A stretch of DNA of 64,000 nt from Siphonodentalium dalli (lineage: Eukaryota; Mollusca; Scaphopoda; Gadilida; Siphonodentaliidae): NCBI GenBank assembly GCA_032622095.1, contig CP136061.1, positions 89,086,983 to 89,150,982 on the forward strand. The letters are read 5' to 3'. How positions within the stretch are numbered: the first letter of the stretch is position 1; each line of letters opens with the position of its first letter. Both the position numbers and the translations under genes were made by a program. Shown piece after piece: positions 49,956 through 60,030 of this stretch. A model generated the notes under the pieces. The model was not told the origin of the DNA and made no database searches. It was given only the letters and a program-made list of their open reading frames with translations.

Positions 49956-50334
49956 CTTGAAAATTACACTTCCGGTACACGTTGTCAATTTCACTTCCGC
50001 GTTTGTGAACACGTGCGTTTTGTTTACATCTGAGAAATTGGCTAGAAATCCTTTCTGGAATTGTGAACACATCTATATATCTAAGAAAGTCATCTTCTCG
50101 GAGTATTGCCTGATAAATTCCACCAAAATATTTACTGCAATTAGAACCTAATAATATCATGGCTCTATCGCTTTGAGGGCGGTACACAGTTGTTGTTATT
50201 ATGATTGGAAAACCCACGTGTTTATGTTGCACATGCGCACTTCATTTTGTGTTTGACACTCAAGTTTGACAGTTCACATCCATTCTCATCCAATTTCTCA
50301 TTCAAATTACTGCACTATTATCTTTTTTCTAAAG
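49956..50334. promoter_or_regulatory. Promoter-like region upstream of COG5, possibly bidirectional
   Basis: Just upstream of the COG5 start codon are two ETS/GABP-type sites read on the minus strand (ACCGGAAGTG at 49967-49976 and GCGGAAGTG at 49992-50000), two CACGTG E-boxes (50010-50015 and 50215-50220) and an NRF1-like GCACATGCGCAC (50229-50240). This is a typical housekeeping promoter set. On the plus strand a good splice donor, AAAG|GTAAGAG, stands at 50334/50335 after a pyrimidine-rich stretch and could end a 5' untranslated exon of a divergent gene. In vertebrates COG5 is head-to-head with DUS4L; I recognise no DUS4L exon in the rest of the window, so that partner is conjecture. No TATA box is evident. 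Confidence 0.5.
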
Positions 50335-51189
50335 GTAAGAGTTAATACTAATAACGAAGCTAAGTAGTTTGATGACAAAGCAGGTTAAAAATCATCAAAA
50401 GCATATGTAAATATGAACAAATTGTTATTTTTTTCATAAATTTGTTATTGTTCAAAATTTAAATATTGTTGACAATGTTGTTGAATTCACAGTTACCTGA
50501 CATAAAGTCCCAAACATAATGTTTTTATTTAGGAACTTATATTAGTATACCGATTTATAAATTCGATTAAAACCTTATTTTTGAGACTTTATCATTTATG
50601 TCCAGTAACTGTGTTGAATGAAACAATGACGTTTTTGGGACTCTTAAGATTTCTAATGAGAAGGTGACAATGACGAAAAAATGTCATTCCAGTTGATCAA
50701 CTTGATGGTCCAGTATAAATTTAATGATCCTGTTATAATTTTTTTAATCCATTGATTGAGCTGATGCCATGAATGATATTTATAAACTCTCCTTACAAGT
50801 TAAAAATTACAGTATGTACACTGCGATTTGGACAAGCGGTCATGTTGACCTATAGGCTATATCTGACACTGACAGCACTGCTGTTGAACGCTGGTGTGGT
50901 GCAAATAGACAGCCAAGATCTCCAAAATGTGCAAAAAGTCACGAGCATATCAAAGTCTAGTTCATTTGCGATCGACAGTCAAACTCAACATGGGTGCATG
51001 GAATACATATTCAAAATCCGTTGAAATGTCACTCAAAAATCACAGACAAATAATTATTTGAATAATAATAAACATGCGACTAATTTAAAATATTTATTTT
51101 TTTATGAGACTAACTTGAGATACTGGGTGACTTTTTATACATTTTGGAGATCATGGGTGTCTTTAATTTGCATGTTTATGAGATATCCT
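50335..51189. other. AT-rich DNA after the promoter; unrecognised 83-codon frame
   Basis: If a divergent gene exists, this would be its first intron. The frame at 50773-51024 (plus strand) encodes a chain without a known pattern and lacks support. Confidence 0.3.
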
Positions 51190-51450
51190 ACATAGTGGGC
51201 TAGCATCACCAAATTTACCCTTTGGGGACCTCATTCTGCATGGCCTCATCTGCTATGGGCGACATCGACTCATATTGAAGTTCCCAAATGGTGAATATTC
51301 TGATGTACGCCCATTGGGAACCTCGATTATAAATGCAATGTGTTGTCTGCCAATTTGGGGATATTGAGAAACTATACTAAAAAGAAATAGAATCTATGTG
51401 AAGAAGTTTCTATAGAAATTTGATACCAAAGAAACTTTCTTATTCTCAGA
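51190..51450. mobile_element. Family G half copy with linker
   Basis: GGGCTAGCATCACCAAATTT, GGGGACCTCATTCTGCATGG, then CTGCTATGGGCGACATCGAC, CCCAAATGGTGAATATTCTG and CAATTTGGGGATATTGAGAA. The left hairpin arm is missing. 51451-51945 has nothing recognised. Confidence 0.65.
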
Positions 51451-51945
51451 CCTGATGAGGCATAAAATATTAAATGTGAATCGAAGAAGACACCTGTTTG
51501 GAAGTGTCTAATATATACAACTTTCAACAGTTTTACAGGCAAAAGTTATGTTATGCGTTGGATCTACATGTAAGCTTTCATAGAGTCCAACAACAAAAGT
51601 AATTGGGTTGATAAAGTGTATTTAACTTAAGATCGTAAAAGCATCAACAGAATTATCACGGCACAGCAGCCAATATAATAAACCACATAAAAGATGGTCC
51701 TTACAAATTCAATCTGCATTTCATTTAATCATATATCTCAAATGGGTAAACAAATATCTGGTGTCTGACTATTTCAAATGCTAATAAATGAATGATCCCC
51801 CAGACCGCTGTAATTTATCCTGCCAGTGACTGGTGAGTGTTTATCAGTGTGCAGGGTGACGACGACACAATCGTTCATGCTCGCTCTCACGCTCATACAC
51901 ACTGACACACATTTCAGTTAGCCCATAAAAAGCTGAAACAACAAT

Positions 51946-52081
51946 TGTTGCCATTCATCAGAAAGCTCTCGGGGAGAGCTTTCCGATGAATGGCAACAAG
52001 CCATATTTCCGACTAAATCCTGAAAAGTTACCCATAATTCTGCTGTGGTTAAAGGAGTCGATTAATTAGTGCATTACTGTG
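51946..52081. mobile_element. Family E half copy
   Basis: TTGCCATTCATCAGAAAGCT, the centre GCTCTCGGGGAGAGC, then a complete right arm ending GTGCATTACTGT. The left arm is lost. Confidence 0.75.
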
Positions 52082-52145
52082 TATAACATTATTTAGAACA
52101 GAAATTCAGGCAATCTCGCAGAAATGTTCGTATTTGAGCAAGGAA

Positions 52146-52256
52146 GAGTGAGAACTCTATCTTGTTAGCACTCTCCATCAAGGGGGGGAACTCTACCTTG
52201 TTAGCACTCTCCATCAAGGGGGAGAACTCTATCTTGTTAGCACTCTCCATCAAGGC
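52146..52256. repeat. 37-bp tandem repeat, 3 copies
   Basis: AACTCTA(T/C)CTTGTTAGCA and CTCTCCATCAAGGGGG repeat three times. Confidence 0.9.
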
Positions 52257-52328
52257 AAAATGTCATTTTTATTCAGATATTTTGCTCGGTTACATCAGGA
52301 ATAAGCCACATTTAATATTATGCCTTTT

Positions 52329-52698
52329 AAAGACATATTATGGACTTGTTCGAGTTTGTGAAACTGATAAGTTAGTATCCAGGCGTTATGCCAACATGGA
52401 AAATGTAGCATTCTACTAACATCGCCGAAAATCTCAAAGAAATCGACCATACCACTCCATAGAAAACATCGTCAAAACTATGCTCAATTGTAAATATTTA
52501 CATCTGGATTCGGGACGCAACAATCGGGGACAAACAAACCACAAATGATTTTGCCATCCAGAGTCAGTGCATTTAATTAATATGTCAGAATGACTGTGTG
52601 TGTTGGCAATTTTGATTAATATTTGTAAAAAGAACAACTTTGAGCAAGATTATTCTCCATTTCTATTGGATCACCCTACCGGAGTGTTTCACATCACT
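52329..52698. mobile_element. Repeat family J, copy 3
   Basis: AAGACATATTATGGACTTGT to CCTACCGGAGTGTTTCACAT, in the same orientation as 15915-16275. Confidence 0.7.
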
Positions 52699-52961
52699 TT
52701 AATATACATGTACATGTAGACAAATACTATGCCCAAACCTCAGTTTTGTCTATTTTATACACTGAAAAAGGTATTTGTAGTCTTGAAATTGGGTTTTATA
52801 CAAATTATGTTGTAATTGTGGCCCGGAACAGATATATACCATCTTTAAATTTATGCTTTTCTTTTATATAAAGGAATTTAATTTAGTTTTTAGATTTATT
52901 TTCCGCTTAAAAACATGTCACCAACATGTTCTTGTAAGTCTGAGTTATGGAGATATGGATT

Positions 52962-53092
52962 ACAGTATAAATGCCCTAATTAATCGACTGCTTAACCACA
53001 GCAGAATTATGGGTAACTTTTCAGGATTTAGTCAGAAATGTGGCTTGTTGCCATTCATCGGAAAGCTCTCCCTGAGATTACTGTATCTTCCT
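52962..53092. mobile_element. Family E copy with deleted right arm
   Basis: TACAGTATAAATGCCCTAAT, the full left arm to GGAAAGCTCTCCCTGAG, then directly ATTACTGTA. Most of the right arm is deleted, removing the palindrome. Confidence 0.7.
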
Positions 53093-53534
53093 TCAAAATC
53101 CAACAGTGCCTATAGTTCAAAACAGATGACTAGTTTACCGTTAATGCAGATCTATTGCATTCTGAGATTTCTGCAACCTTCGTGAAAAAAATAACCACCT
53201 CGGCGCCATCTTAATAACATAATTTTTTCAGATAATTGGAATTGGTCACCATTGGCAGATTTCAGACAGGTTTATTAGCCATCCTGTCAGGTTTAAACTT
53301 CACAGACAGCTTCATTTATTTTCAGCTAGTGGAAACCCAGTTTTTCATGGTTTAATATACATGTATAGTTGATTTGTTGACTACTGTACAATTTTTAAAT
53401 TAGAAAATCTGGTTGATAATTTGATATAGGGCCTTTGGTGTTTTAGTCGGTAAGATGCATGGCACATGAGGCCCACCTCAAAATAAGCCGTCAATTGAAT
53501 ATTGTGAATCTCAGCCAGACAAGGCTGGAAATAG
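53093..53534. other. No gene or repeat recognised
   Basis: AT-rich; no pattern found on either strand. Confidence 0.4.
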
Positions 53535-53850
53535 TGTGTCTGACATTTGCAGAATGAGGTCTGCAGAGGGTGAATTTAATAATGCTATCCCACATGTCAG
53601 GCTAGCATCACCAAATTCACCCTTTGGGAACCTCATTCTGCTTAGGTCTCAACTGCCATGGGATTCTTCAAGAGGATCAGATTGAAGTTCCCCAGTTAAA
53701 GTTGGTGATATTCACCCAATACAGGCAGTCACCTCGATTATGCATTTTATCTTCTGCAAATTAGGGGATATATAAACTGAACAGAGGGGAAAAAGTAACT
53801 AAATAATGTTAATTTGAGTCTGTAGATACTTCCTAAAAGGTGAGGCCTAA
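53535..53850. mobile_element. Family G copy with linker
   Basis: CAGAATGAGGTCTGCAGAGG to CACCCTTTGGGAACCTCATT, then GAAGTTCCCCAGTTAAAGTT and GCAAATTAGGGGATATATAA. Closest to 34384-34717. Confidence 0.65.
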
Positions 53851-54079
53851 GCCGGGTTTCAGCTATGGGGCAGCAGGTCCATTTTAAGGTCCCTTTCCCC
53901 TCACCCAAATTTCCCCTTCAACATGTTTTCTTGCCCGATCTACAGATTAATACCTACAACACATGTGTATATATGCCACTAAATAAAACCAACAGGGAGT
54001 ATATAAATGAAGATAACTTTATTGGCCCATTAATGCTAAAAATATTGTTAATTATATGCCCTTTTGAAAAAAAATGTTG

Positions 54080-54500
54080 TATTATGTTATCAGTCCATCG
54101 GGGCGTCGTACCGTCTGTCTGGGGCGGACATCCATCAATCTTGTCTGTCCGTCCATTAACATTTTTGGATAACTCCAGTTTAGATTATTTTATCTGAACC
54201 AAATTGTTATGAGTATTTCCCAGCTAAAAATACAGGCCAAGTTCAAATATGGGTTCGTCCAATTATTTTTGCATGAATTACGGCCCTTTTTCGACTTAGA
54301 ATTTGACCGTCCTCATTTTTGGTTTCCGACTGATAACTCAGTTTGGATTATTTAATCTGAACCAAAGTTGGTATCCCATGATACAGGCCAAGTGCGGATA
54401 TGGCTTCTGTCCAGTTCTTTTTACATGAATTGCTGCCCTTTTTCGACTTAGAAATTGATTTGACCGCATTTTGACATTGAAATTAGGGGTACATCAGATA
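54080..54500. repeat. Diverged repeat related to 8546-9440
   Basis: TGTCTGTCCGTCCATTAACA, then two modules with ATACAGGCCAAGT(T/G)C(A/G)(A/G)ATATGG, TGCATGAATTACGGCCCTTT and TTTCGACTTAGAA. Confidence 0.5.
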
Positions 54501-54542
54501 TTCTTTATAAGCTCAAATTGCTATTGTATTTTGCAATCCTAG

Positions 54543-54733
54543 TACAGTAATGCCATAAATAATCGACTCCTTAACCAGAGCAGAATTATGGGTAATTTTT
54601 CAGGATTTAGTCGGAAATGTGGCTTGTTGGCATTCATCGGAATGGCAACAAGCCATATTTCCGACTAAATCCTGAAAAATTACCCATAATTCTGCTGTAG
54701 TTAAGGAGTCGATTATTTAGGGGATTTACTGTA
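54543..54733. mobile_element. Palindromic MITE, family E
   Basis: TACAGTAATGCCATAAATAA to ATTTACTGTA; the centre is shortened relative to other copies (GGCATTCATCGGAATGGCAA). Confidence 0.8.
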
Positions 54734-54829
54734 TGCCAATATCGCAACATGGTGATCGAGGGTAAAGGAGACTTGATGATATCTGTGTGTCCATACTTGG
54801 TCTGTGTGACCAATTCTTCATCTCATTAC

Positions 54830-55294
54830 TTAACCCTTTACCCAACAGAACGGCCCTGTGCCAATGCATTCTCTTATATATGCGAGTCGACCATAGGTCG
54901 CCTCGCATATATAAGAGAATGCATTGGCTTAACACATATTAAAAATGATAAAATTGTCAAAGAATGTAGAAAAATATTATAAAAATTGTTAAAAAATGTA
55001 AGAAAAAATTATAAAATTGTTAAAGAATGTAAGAAAAAATGGTAAAAAGTGTTAAAAAAAGAATTTTTTTAGGCCAATGCATTCTCTTATATATGCGAGG
55101 CAACCTATGGTCGACTCGCATATATAAGAGAATGCATTGGCACAGGGCATAACTGTAACCATCACCATGTGGTCAATGAACCGGTTCCAATGATATCCAT
55201 ATTTGTATGGTGTTATTGAGACAGACCGAAGATATTTTAGGCTGTTGAAGCTTTATTTGGGCGTTTTTGGCCGTTTTGTTGGGTAAAGGGTTAA
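54830..55294. mobile_element. TTAA-type MITE, family A, expanded spacer
   Basis: TTAACCCTTTACCCAACAGA to TTTTGTTGGGTAAAGGGTTAA. The AT-rich spacer between the hairpins has grown by extra GTTAAAGAATGTAAGAAAAA units. Confidence 0.85.
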
Positions 55295-55809
55295 CAGATA
55301 CTTAGTTTGTTCCAGAAAACATAACCATTGTCTATCAGTTCTTTTATGGTGAGGGTAAAAGAGACTTGATGATATCTGTGTGTCCATACTTGACCAATTC
55401 TTCAACTCATTACTTAATACATCGAAGCACTCACAGCATTCAGGAAGGAGCCGGGACTGACCATAACAAGAGAGATCAGGTCTCAAAGTGAATTACTCTT
55501 ATATAGTCTTATAGGATCAAGTTTACGATGATTCCGGCGGTCTGCAGGGAAAAATCAATTCAGTGAACCATTAATCACAGGGCAGGTCTCATAAACTATA
55601 GGTTAGAAGGGAAAGTCCGCCACAAGTATCCACTTTATGGCATTCAAGGTTACTGTGACAGGACTCAATTAGTTTCTGAGGATGATGACCAGGCATGTCC
55701 GTACAGGCGGCTTGACCAATTATATCACAGATTCTTCTAATGTCTTAGAGCTCAGTCAGTCAGATGATTGCATGACCTCAAGATTTGACTAGTTTTCAAA
55801 GTACTCATT

Positions 55810-56406
55810 TACAGCAATGCTCTAATTAATCGACTCCTTAACCCTTTACCCAACAGAAGGGCCCTGTGCCAATGCATTCTCTTATATATGCGAGTCGACC
55901 ATACATGTAGGTCGCCTCGCATATATAAGAGAATGCATTGGCTTAACACATTAAAAATTATAAAATTGTTAATGAATGTAAGAAAAAATGTTAAAAAGTG
56001 TTTTTTTTAGGCCAATGCATTCTCTTATATATGCGAGGTGACCTATGGTCGACTCGCATATATAAGAGAATGCATTGGCACAGGGCATAACTGTAACTAT
56101 CACAATGTGGTCAAGGAGCCGGTTCCAATGATATCCATATTTGTATGGTTCTATTGAGACAGACCGAAGATATTTTAGGCTGTTGAAGCTTTATTTGGCC
56201 GGTTTGTTGGGTAAAGGGTTAACCACAGCAGAATTATGGGTAACTTTTCAGGATTTAGTCGGAAATATGGCTTGTTGCCATTCATCGGAAAGCTCTCGGT
56301 GAGAGGTTTTCGATGAATGGCAACAAGCCATATTTCCAACTAAATCCTGAAAAGTTACCCATAATTCTGCTGTGGTTAAGGAGTCGATTAATTAGAGCAT
56401 ACTGTA
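55810..56406. mobile_element. Family E palindrome interrupted by a family A MITE
   Basis: TACAGCAATGCTCTAATTAA...GACTCC, then TTAA plus the family A copy at 55838-56222 plus TTAA, then CCACAGCAGAATTATGGG and the rest of family E to ATACTGTA. Intact copies read CTCCTTAACCACAGCAG at this point. Confidence 0.9.
55838..56222. mobile_element. TTAA-type MITE, family A (nested in family E)
   Basis: TTAACCCTTTACCCAACAGA to GTTTGTTGGGTAAAGGGTTAA. The first hairpin loop carries an extra ACATGT (55913-55918). Confidence 0.9.
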
Positions 56407-57049
56407 GTCCAAGATGTAAACAATGACTTTAAATAAGAAGAAAGAATGGATTTGATATTCATCTATGCCAATATTGCCACCTGAGGGTAAAGCAGACTTG
56501 ACAATATATGTGTGTCCATACTTTACCTATTCTTCATCTCATTAAGTAATACATCATAATACTCATAGCATCCTGGAAGGAGCCGCAAATGACCATAACA
56601 AGAGAGATCATGTCTCAAAGTGAATTACTCTCATATATATAGTCTTAATAGGATAAAGTTTATGATGTATCTGAGGTGATCTACAGATCCACAGGGAAAA
56701 ATCAATTCACGGAACCATTAATCGCAGGGCAGGTCTCATAAACTATAGGTTAGAAGGGAAAGCAGCCACTTTATGGCATTCAAGGTGGACTCAATTAGGT
56801 TTTGACGATGACCATGCACGTACGTACATGTACTAATTAGTTTCTGAGGATAACCAGGCATGCCAGTACTATCGGCTTGACCAATTATATCACAGAAACT
56901 TCTAAATCACTGCCAGGGGTGGGGGGGGGGATCTAATTGGGAATATCACAGTATCTACATGTAGATACATGATTTTCCTAATTTAAGGTCCCCATGGCAA
57001 TGACATTAGAAGAATCTAGAGAATGTGGAACTTAACAGCGGTTCTACGA

Positions 57050-57095
57050 CAGTTGACATACTTGTCAACGTAAGTTGACATACTTGTCAACGTAA
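57050..57095. repeat. Two short palindromes in tandem
   Basis: GTTGACATACTTGTCAACGT occurs twice; each unit is itself an inverted repeat of GTTGACA/TGTCAAC. Confidence 0.8.
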
Positions 57096-57132
57096 TTCTT
57101 GAAACGCTCAAGAATCGCACACAAATACATGT

Positions 57133-57937
57133 TGGTTCTGATGCAGTTCTGATTAAAACCATACTCAGACTCTAAAAGTATACTGAGTCTGATGACAATG
57201 GGTAGAGGTTCCATTACTCCCAGCAGGAATTACGTAATTGCCAGCCAATCACAATATCCTCAAGAACGCGAGGTAACCAATCAGGCGATAGTCGCATGGA
57301 ATCCCCAAGACTAGGGGAATTCCTTCAGCCGGTGCTGATTCCAGTAAACCCCGCCCAATAGTTATAAATAGTACAATAACTTTTCCGCCGCATGGCTAAT
57401 GTTTACAAATTCAGAGTTTTACGACAGCAAATTTAACATTGAAAAGCGTATTTAAAGAGTGCAGAATTGACCAATTTGACTTATTATGTAATATTATTGA
57501 ATGTTATAAGAAATTCAACATTTAGTACCGAATAATTTAGAAGTCGCGATGTACTAAATTTATTTAATTTCCGGCATATGATGTTAACTTCAAAATTAAA
57601 ATATTATTTTGTTTTGAGTCATAAACGCATTTAAAGTTTGCTAAACGTGATTAATCTCAGTTAAAATTATGTCACAAGGCGCGGAAGATATTCTCAGAGA
57701 ATGCGTAGCATCAATTCTCCCAGGAACTGGCATAAAGAGTCTGCGGAAACGAAACCGAACTACATTATGTTAATCAAAGCTATTTTTAAAGACAAATGTG
57801 GGCGGTGACGTCATACTGCAGGGGGTTGTCTGTGGAAGTTATTTATAATGACAGTAATGCGACAGATAGCGGGTTTCATCAGACTCAGTACTTTTAGAAT
57901 CTGAGTATGGTTTTAATCAGAACTGGTTCTGATGGCG
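57133..57937. mobile_element. Element with 60-bp inverted ends (about 800 bp)
   Basis: GGTTCTGATGCAGTTCTGAT and AAAACCATACTCAGACTCTA at the left pair with TAGAATCTGAGTATGGTTTT and ATCAGAACTGGTTCTGATG at the right. The interior includes CCCCGCCC and no frame. Class undetermined. It lies directly upstream of the transposase-derived fragment at 57967. Confidence 0.7.
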
Positions 57938-57966
57938 CTGGTGTCATGACCATCCGTGTTAAAGGT

Positions 57967-58356
57967 GGTGCTGTTTAGTTGCATCAGAGAACAAATTCCG
58001 CATTAATCAGAATTCGTTATGGGGCACATAGGTGCAGCCTAGCATCATCGCAGGCTGCCAAACTCATTCCGGACTTAGGGAAATACAACCGGACAGTTTC
58101 CAGTATTTTCAGTAGTTCGGCACTTCAGAGCAACAAGCTGCGTGAAATTCAAACCGTGTTTGATTTGTCAGCTCTAACGTTCACACAACTACATGCTGTT
58201 TGGTGGCTCAGTTTAGTTAGAGCGGTCACCGTGTTGGACAATAACCCATCACCAGTCACAAAAGGTATTCTGAATGAAGTTAGACAGAACAAATTCATTA
58301 GAATCACCCATATGCTGATGGACATATGTGACCCGCCATATCAAATCCAGTCGTAA
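57967..58356 (+). pseudogene. hAT transposase-derived protein fragment (KIAA1586/ZNF862-like)
   Basis: A frame of at least 125 codons contains GAHRCSLASSQAAKLIPDLG, KYNRTVSSIFSS, KLREIQTVFD and a LHAVWWLSLVRAVTVLDNN block. In the family I recall (uncharacterised hAT-like proteins abundant in invertebrates) the pattern is AHR.AL.SSQAA, then KL.EIQ and VRWLS; here the conserved R of RWLS is W, a single CGG-to-TGG type change. The upstream zinc finger and the rest of the RNase-H-like domain are not adjacent. The frame ends at TCGTAAGT, which could equally be a splice donor. A MITE lies directly downstream. Probably a dead remnant, possibly an exon of a larger domesticated gene. Confidence 0.6.
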
Positions 58357-58371
58357 GTCGGGATTTTTTTA

Positions 58372-58740
58372 CCCTGTGCCAATGCATTCTCTTATATATG
58401 CGAGTCGACCATAGGTCGCCTCGCATATACATGTATAAGAGAATGCATTGGCCTAACAATTTTTTACAATTTTAATAATTTTTTCTTGTATTCTTTAACA
58501 ATTTTATAATTTCACCCATACAGAGCCCCAGACAAACATGAGCAGACGACACTCTTCTATATGCTTCTATATATGTGTGGGGCTCCCTGCAGGGTAATGG
58601 ATGTTTTTTATTTTATGTCCTAAAAATTGTAAGAAACATTTATTTAAAAAAAATGATAAAAAATTGTTAGGCCAATTCATTCTCTTATATATGCGAGGCG
58701 ACCTATCGCATATATAAGAGAATGCATTGGCACAGGGTAA
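58372..58740. mobile_element. Family A-related hairpin pair without TTAA ends
   Basis: ACCCTGTGCCAATGCATTCT to TGCATTGGCACAGGGT, two TTATATATGCGAG hairpins with the middle altered by a different segment (58520-58600). Flanked by CGACTTACGACTGGAT-type inverted sequence on both sides (58340-58371 and 58741-58770). The first hairpin carries an extra ACATGT at 58430-58435. Confidence 0.75.
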
Positions 58741-58936
58741 AAAATCCCGACTTACGACTGGATTTGATATATATAGGATTTACTGGTCATGGATTGTTCA
58801 TATAATGGACAAATTATATTTCTTTGTTAAACTGGACTCAGATGATGATACGTCCTACTCACTTTCAAACAAAGAGTCCATCCATTTTGTTGTCAGTGAG
58901 AACAAAAAGTTAAATGTTGACAGGTTCAATTTTTAG

Positions 58937-59588
58937 ATTGGATTCAGATTCAATATCATTTATTTGATAATAAAGAATATATATTATAAATACAACAACA
59001 AGTGACAAAACCAAAAGTGGCAATGATACAGTGAGAGCTTTCCGATGAATGGCAACAAGCCATATTTCCGACTAAATCCTGAAAATTTACCCGTAATTCT
59101 GCTGTATTTGAAATATGAATGTTTGAATGTTGGAAGTTACCCTACTAAGAAACATTTCAGTAGTGAACTTGTTCAAATTATTGTCATAGCAAACATTTTG
59201 ATATTGTGCCAGATACATGTATATTGTCGTTGTTGAGAATTGCTGTATCCACTATCCAGTGTTTGGTTATCAGGGAGGAGTGTACTGTTATTGGGGAGTA
59301 TGTATAGCTGAAATTCAATTTACCCCCAACATCACCCTTCTGTGATCGAATAAATTATTATGCCACCCAAGAGCCCATTTATATAAACATTTCAGTGAGT
59401 AAGAACACCAATATAGTCAGTGCCTCTACTTACATGTAGATATGGGACAAATGCATAGTGTTATGAGAGAGAAGTGACATCTCCCTGGAAAAAAAAATGG
59501 AGAAATGGCACATTTTATGGATAAGATGTCTCCCATGTCGCGGTCCAGACTGGTCCCTGTCGCATGTTACGAGTGGAACCGTTAAAGC
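58937..59588. other. Unrecognised DNA with a family E half copy at 59035-59108
   Basis: GAGCTTTCCGATGAATGGCA to ACCCGTAATTCTGCTGTA is a right half of family E; its left half is absent. Nothing else was identified. Confidence 0.55.
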
Positions 59589-60030
59589 TAGGTACTCAAT
59601 CCAATTCGATGGTCCCCATATCATCAGATTCCGGCAACAACAAATTTTTTTTAAATGCTGCTTCAGTTATCAGAATCGATTAATTGCCCAAAAATTATGC
59701 TAACCACAGTCAACTGTAGTATAAAATTTCCCAAAACCTGTTATTTATCAACATTTTGTTCAAGAAATTCGACCGGTTTGTCAAATATCTGACACACAAA
59801 AGCCACTTGATTTTAGAGTTATCTATCTTCATCCACAAGTTGGCCCGAGACTGTCTTCACATTGACTTTCCACCAGGCCACTAAAATGTACAGGTGGTGA
59901 TAAATAATAGATTTTTAAAATTGATATCTGAGCTTTAATGGGTGGGTTCCTCAACTTGAATCAAATATTTTTTACCCCCCCCCCCCACCATGCCAAAGAA
60001 ATAGTAATTTGCGAGCGTTAATTTGGAGTA
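59589..60030. repeat. Interspersed repeat shared with 35866-36260
   Basis: AGGTACTCAATCCAATTCGA, CCCATATCATCAGATTCC, CAGTTATCAGAATCGATTAA and GAGCTTTAATGGGTGGGTTC match the same order of words at 35866-36260 with drift. A short poly-C run lies at 59977. Confidence 0.7.

Larger units (their letters stand above)
45727..49215. mobile_element. Composite foldback element with CTACTAAACAACGAACAC ends (about 3.5 kb)
   Basis: The left end GGTCCTACTAAACAACGAAC with repeated CAAACGAACA and CAGGTCCAAAAAGCGGAGTA is mirrored at 48999-49215. The left terminal block of about 350 bp is duplicated in tandem (45727-46078 and 46160-46495). The arms also share GTGTTAATTAACTACGG. Inside are a degenerate repeat (46500-47060), reverse transcriptase remnants (47218-48192) and a family K copy (48328-48633). 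Confidence 0.75.
45668..49346. mobile_element. Family E palindrome split by a 3.5-kb element
   Basis: The left piece TACAGTAATGCTCTAAGTAA...GGGTAAC (45670-45722) and the right piece AACTTTTCAGGATT...GCATTACTGTA (49220-49340) are the two parts of one family E copy; intact copies read GGGTAACTTTTCAGGATTTA across the break. The piece between them is the foldback element at about 45727-49215. AAC appears on both sides and may be a 3-bp duplication. Confidence 0.7.
54733..56905. repeat. Direct duplication of an unnamed unit, with MITEs inserted
   Basis: GAGACTTGATGATATCTGTG and CTGTGTGTCCATACTT occur at about 54767, 55360 and (diverged) 56492. The longer block with GACCATAACAAGAGAGATCA, CTCAAAGTGAATTACTCT and CAGGTCTCATAAACTATAGG is at 55310-55760 and again at 56458-56905. 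This is a segmental duplication of about 1.1 kb carrying later MITE insertions. Confidence 0.75.

Noticed and set aside
49921-50232. 103-codon minus frame upstream of COG5 as a longer N-terminus
   Set aside because: It is in a different frame from the exon 1 reading that joins exon 2, shows no COG5 similarity, and overlaps promoter motifs.
54726-55486. Minus frames with a repeated SSMDTQISSSLFYP-type peptide
   Set aside because: They fall in a duplicated non-coding unit; the third copy is not open and no splice sites support them.
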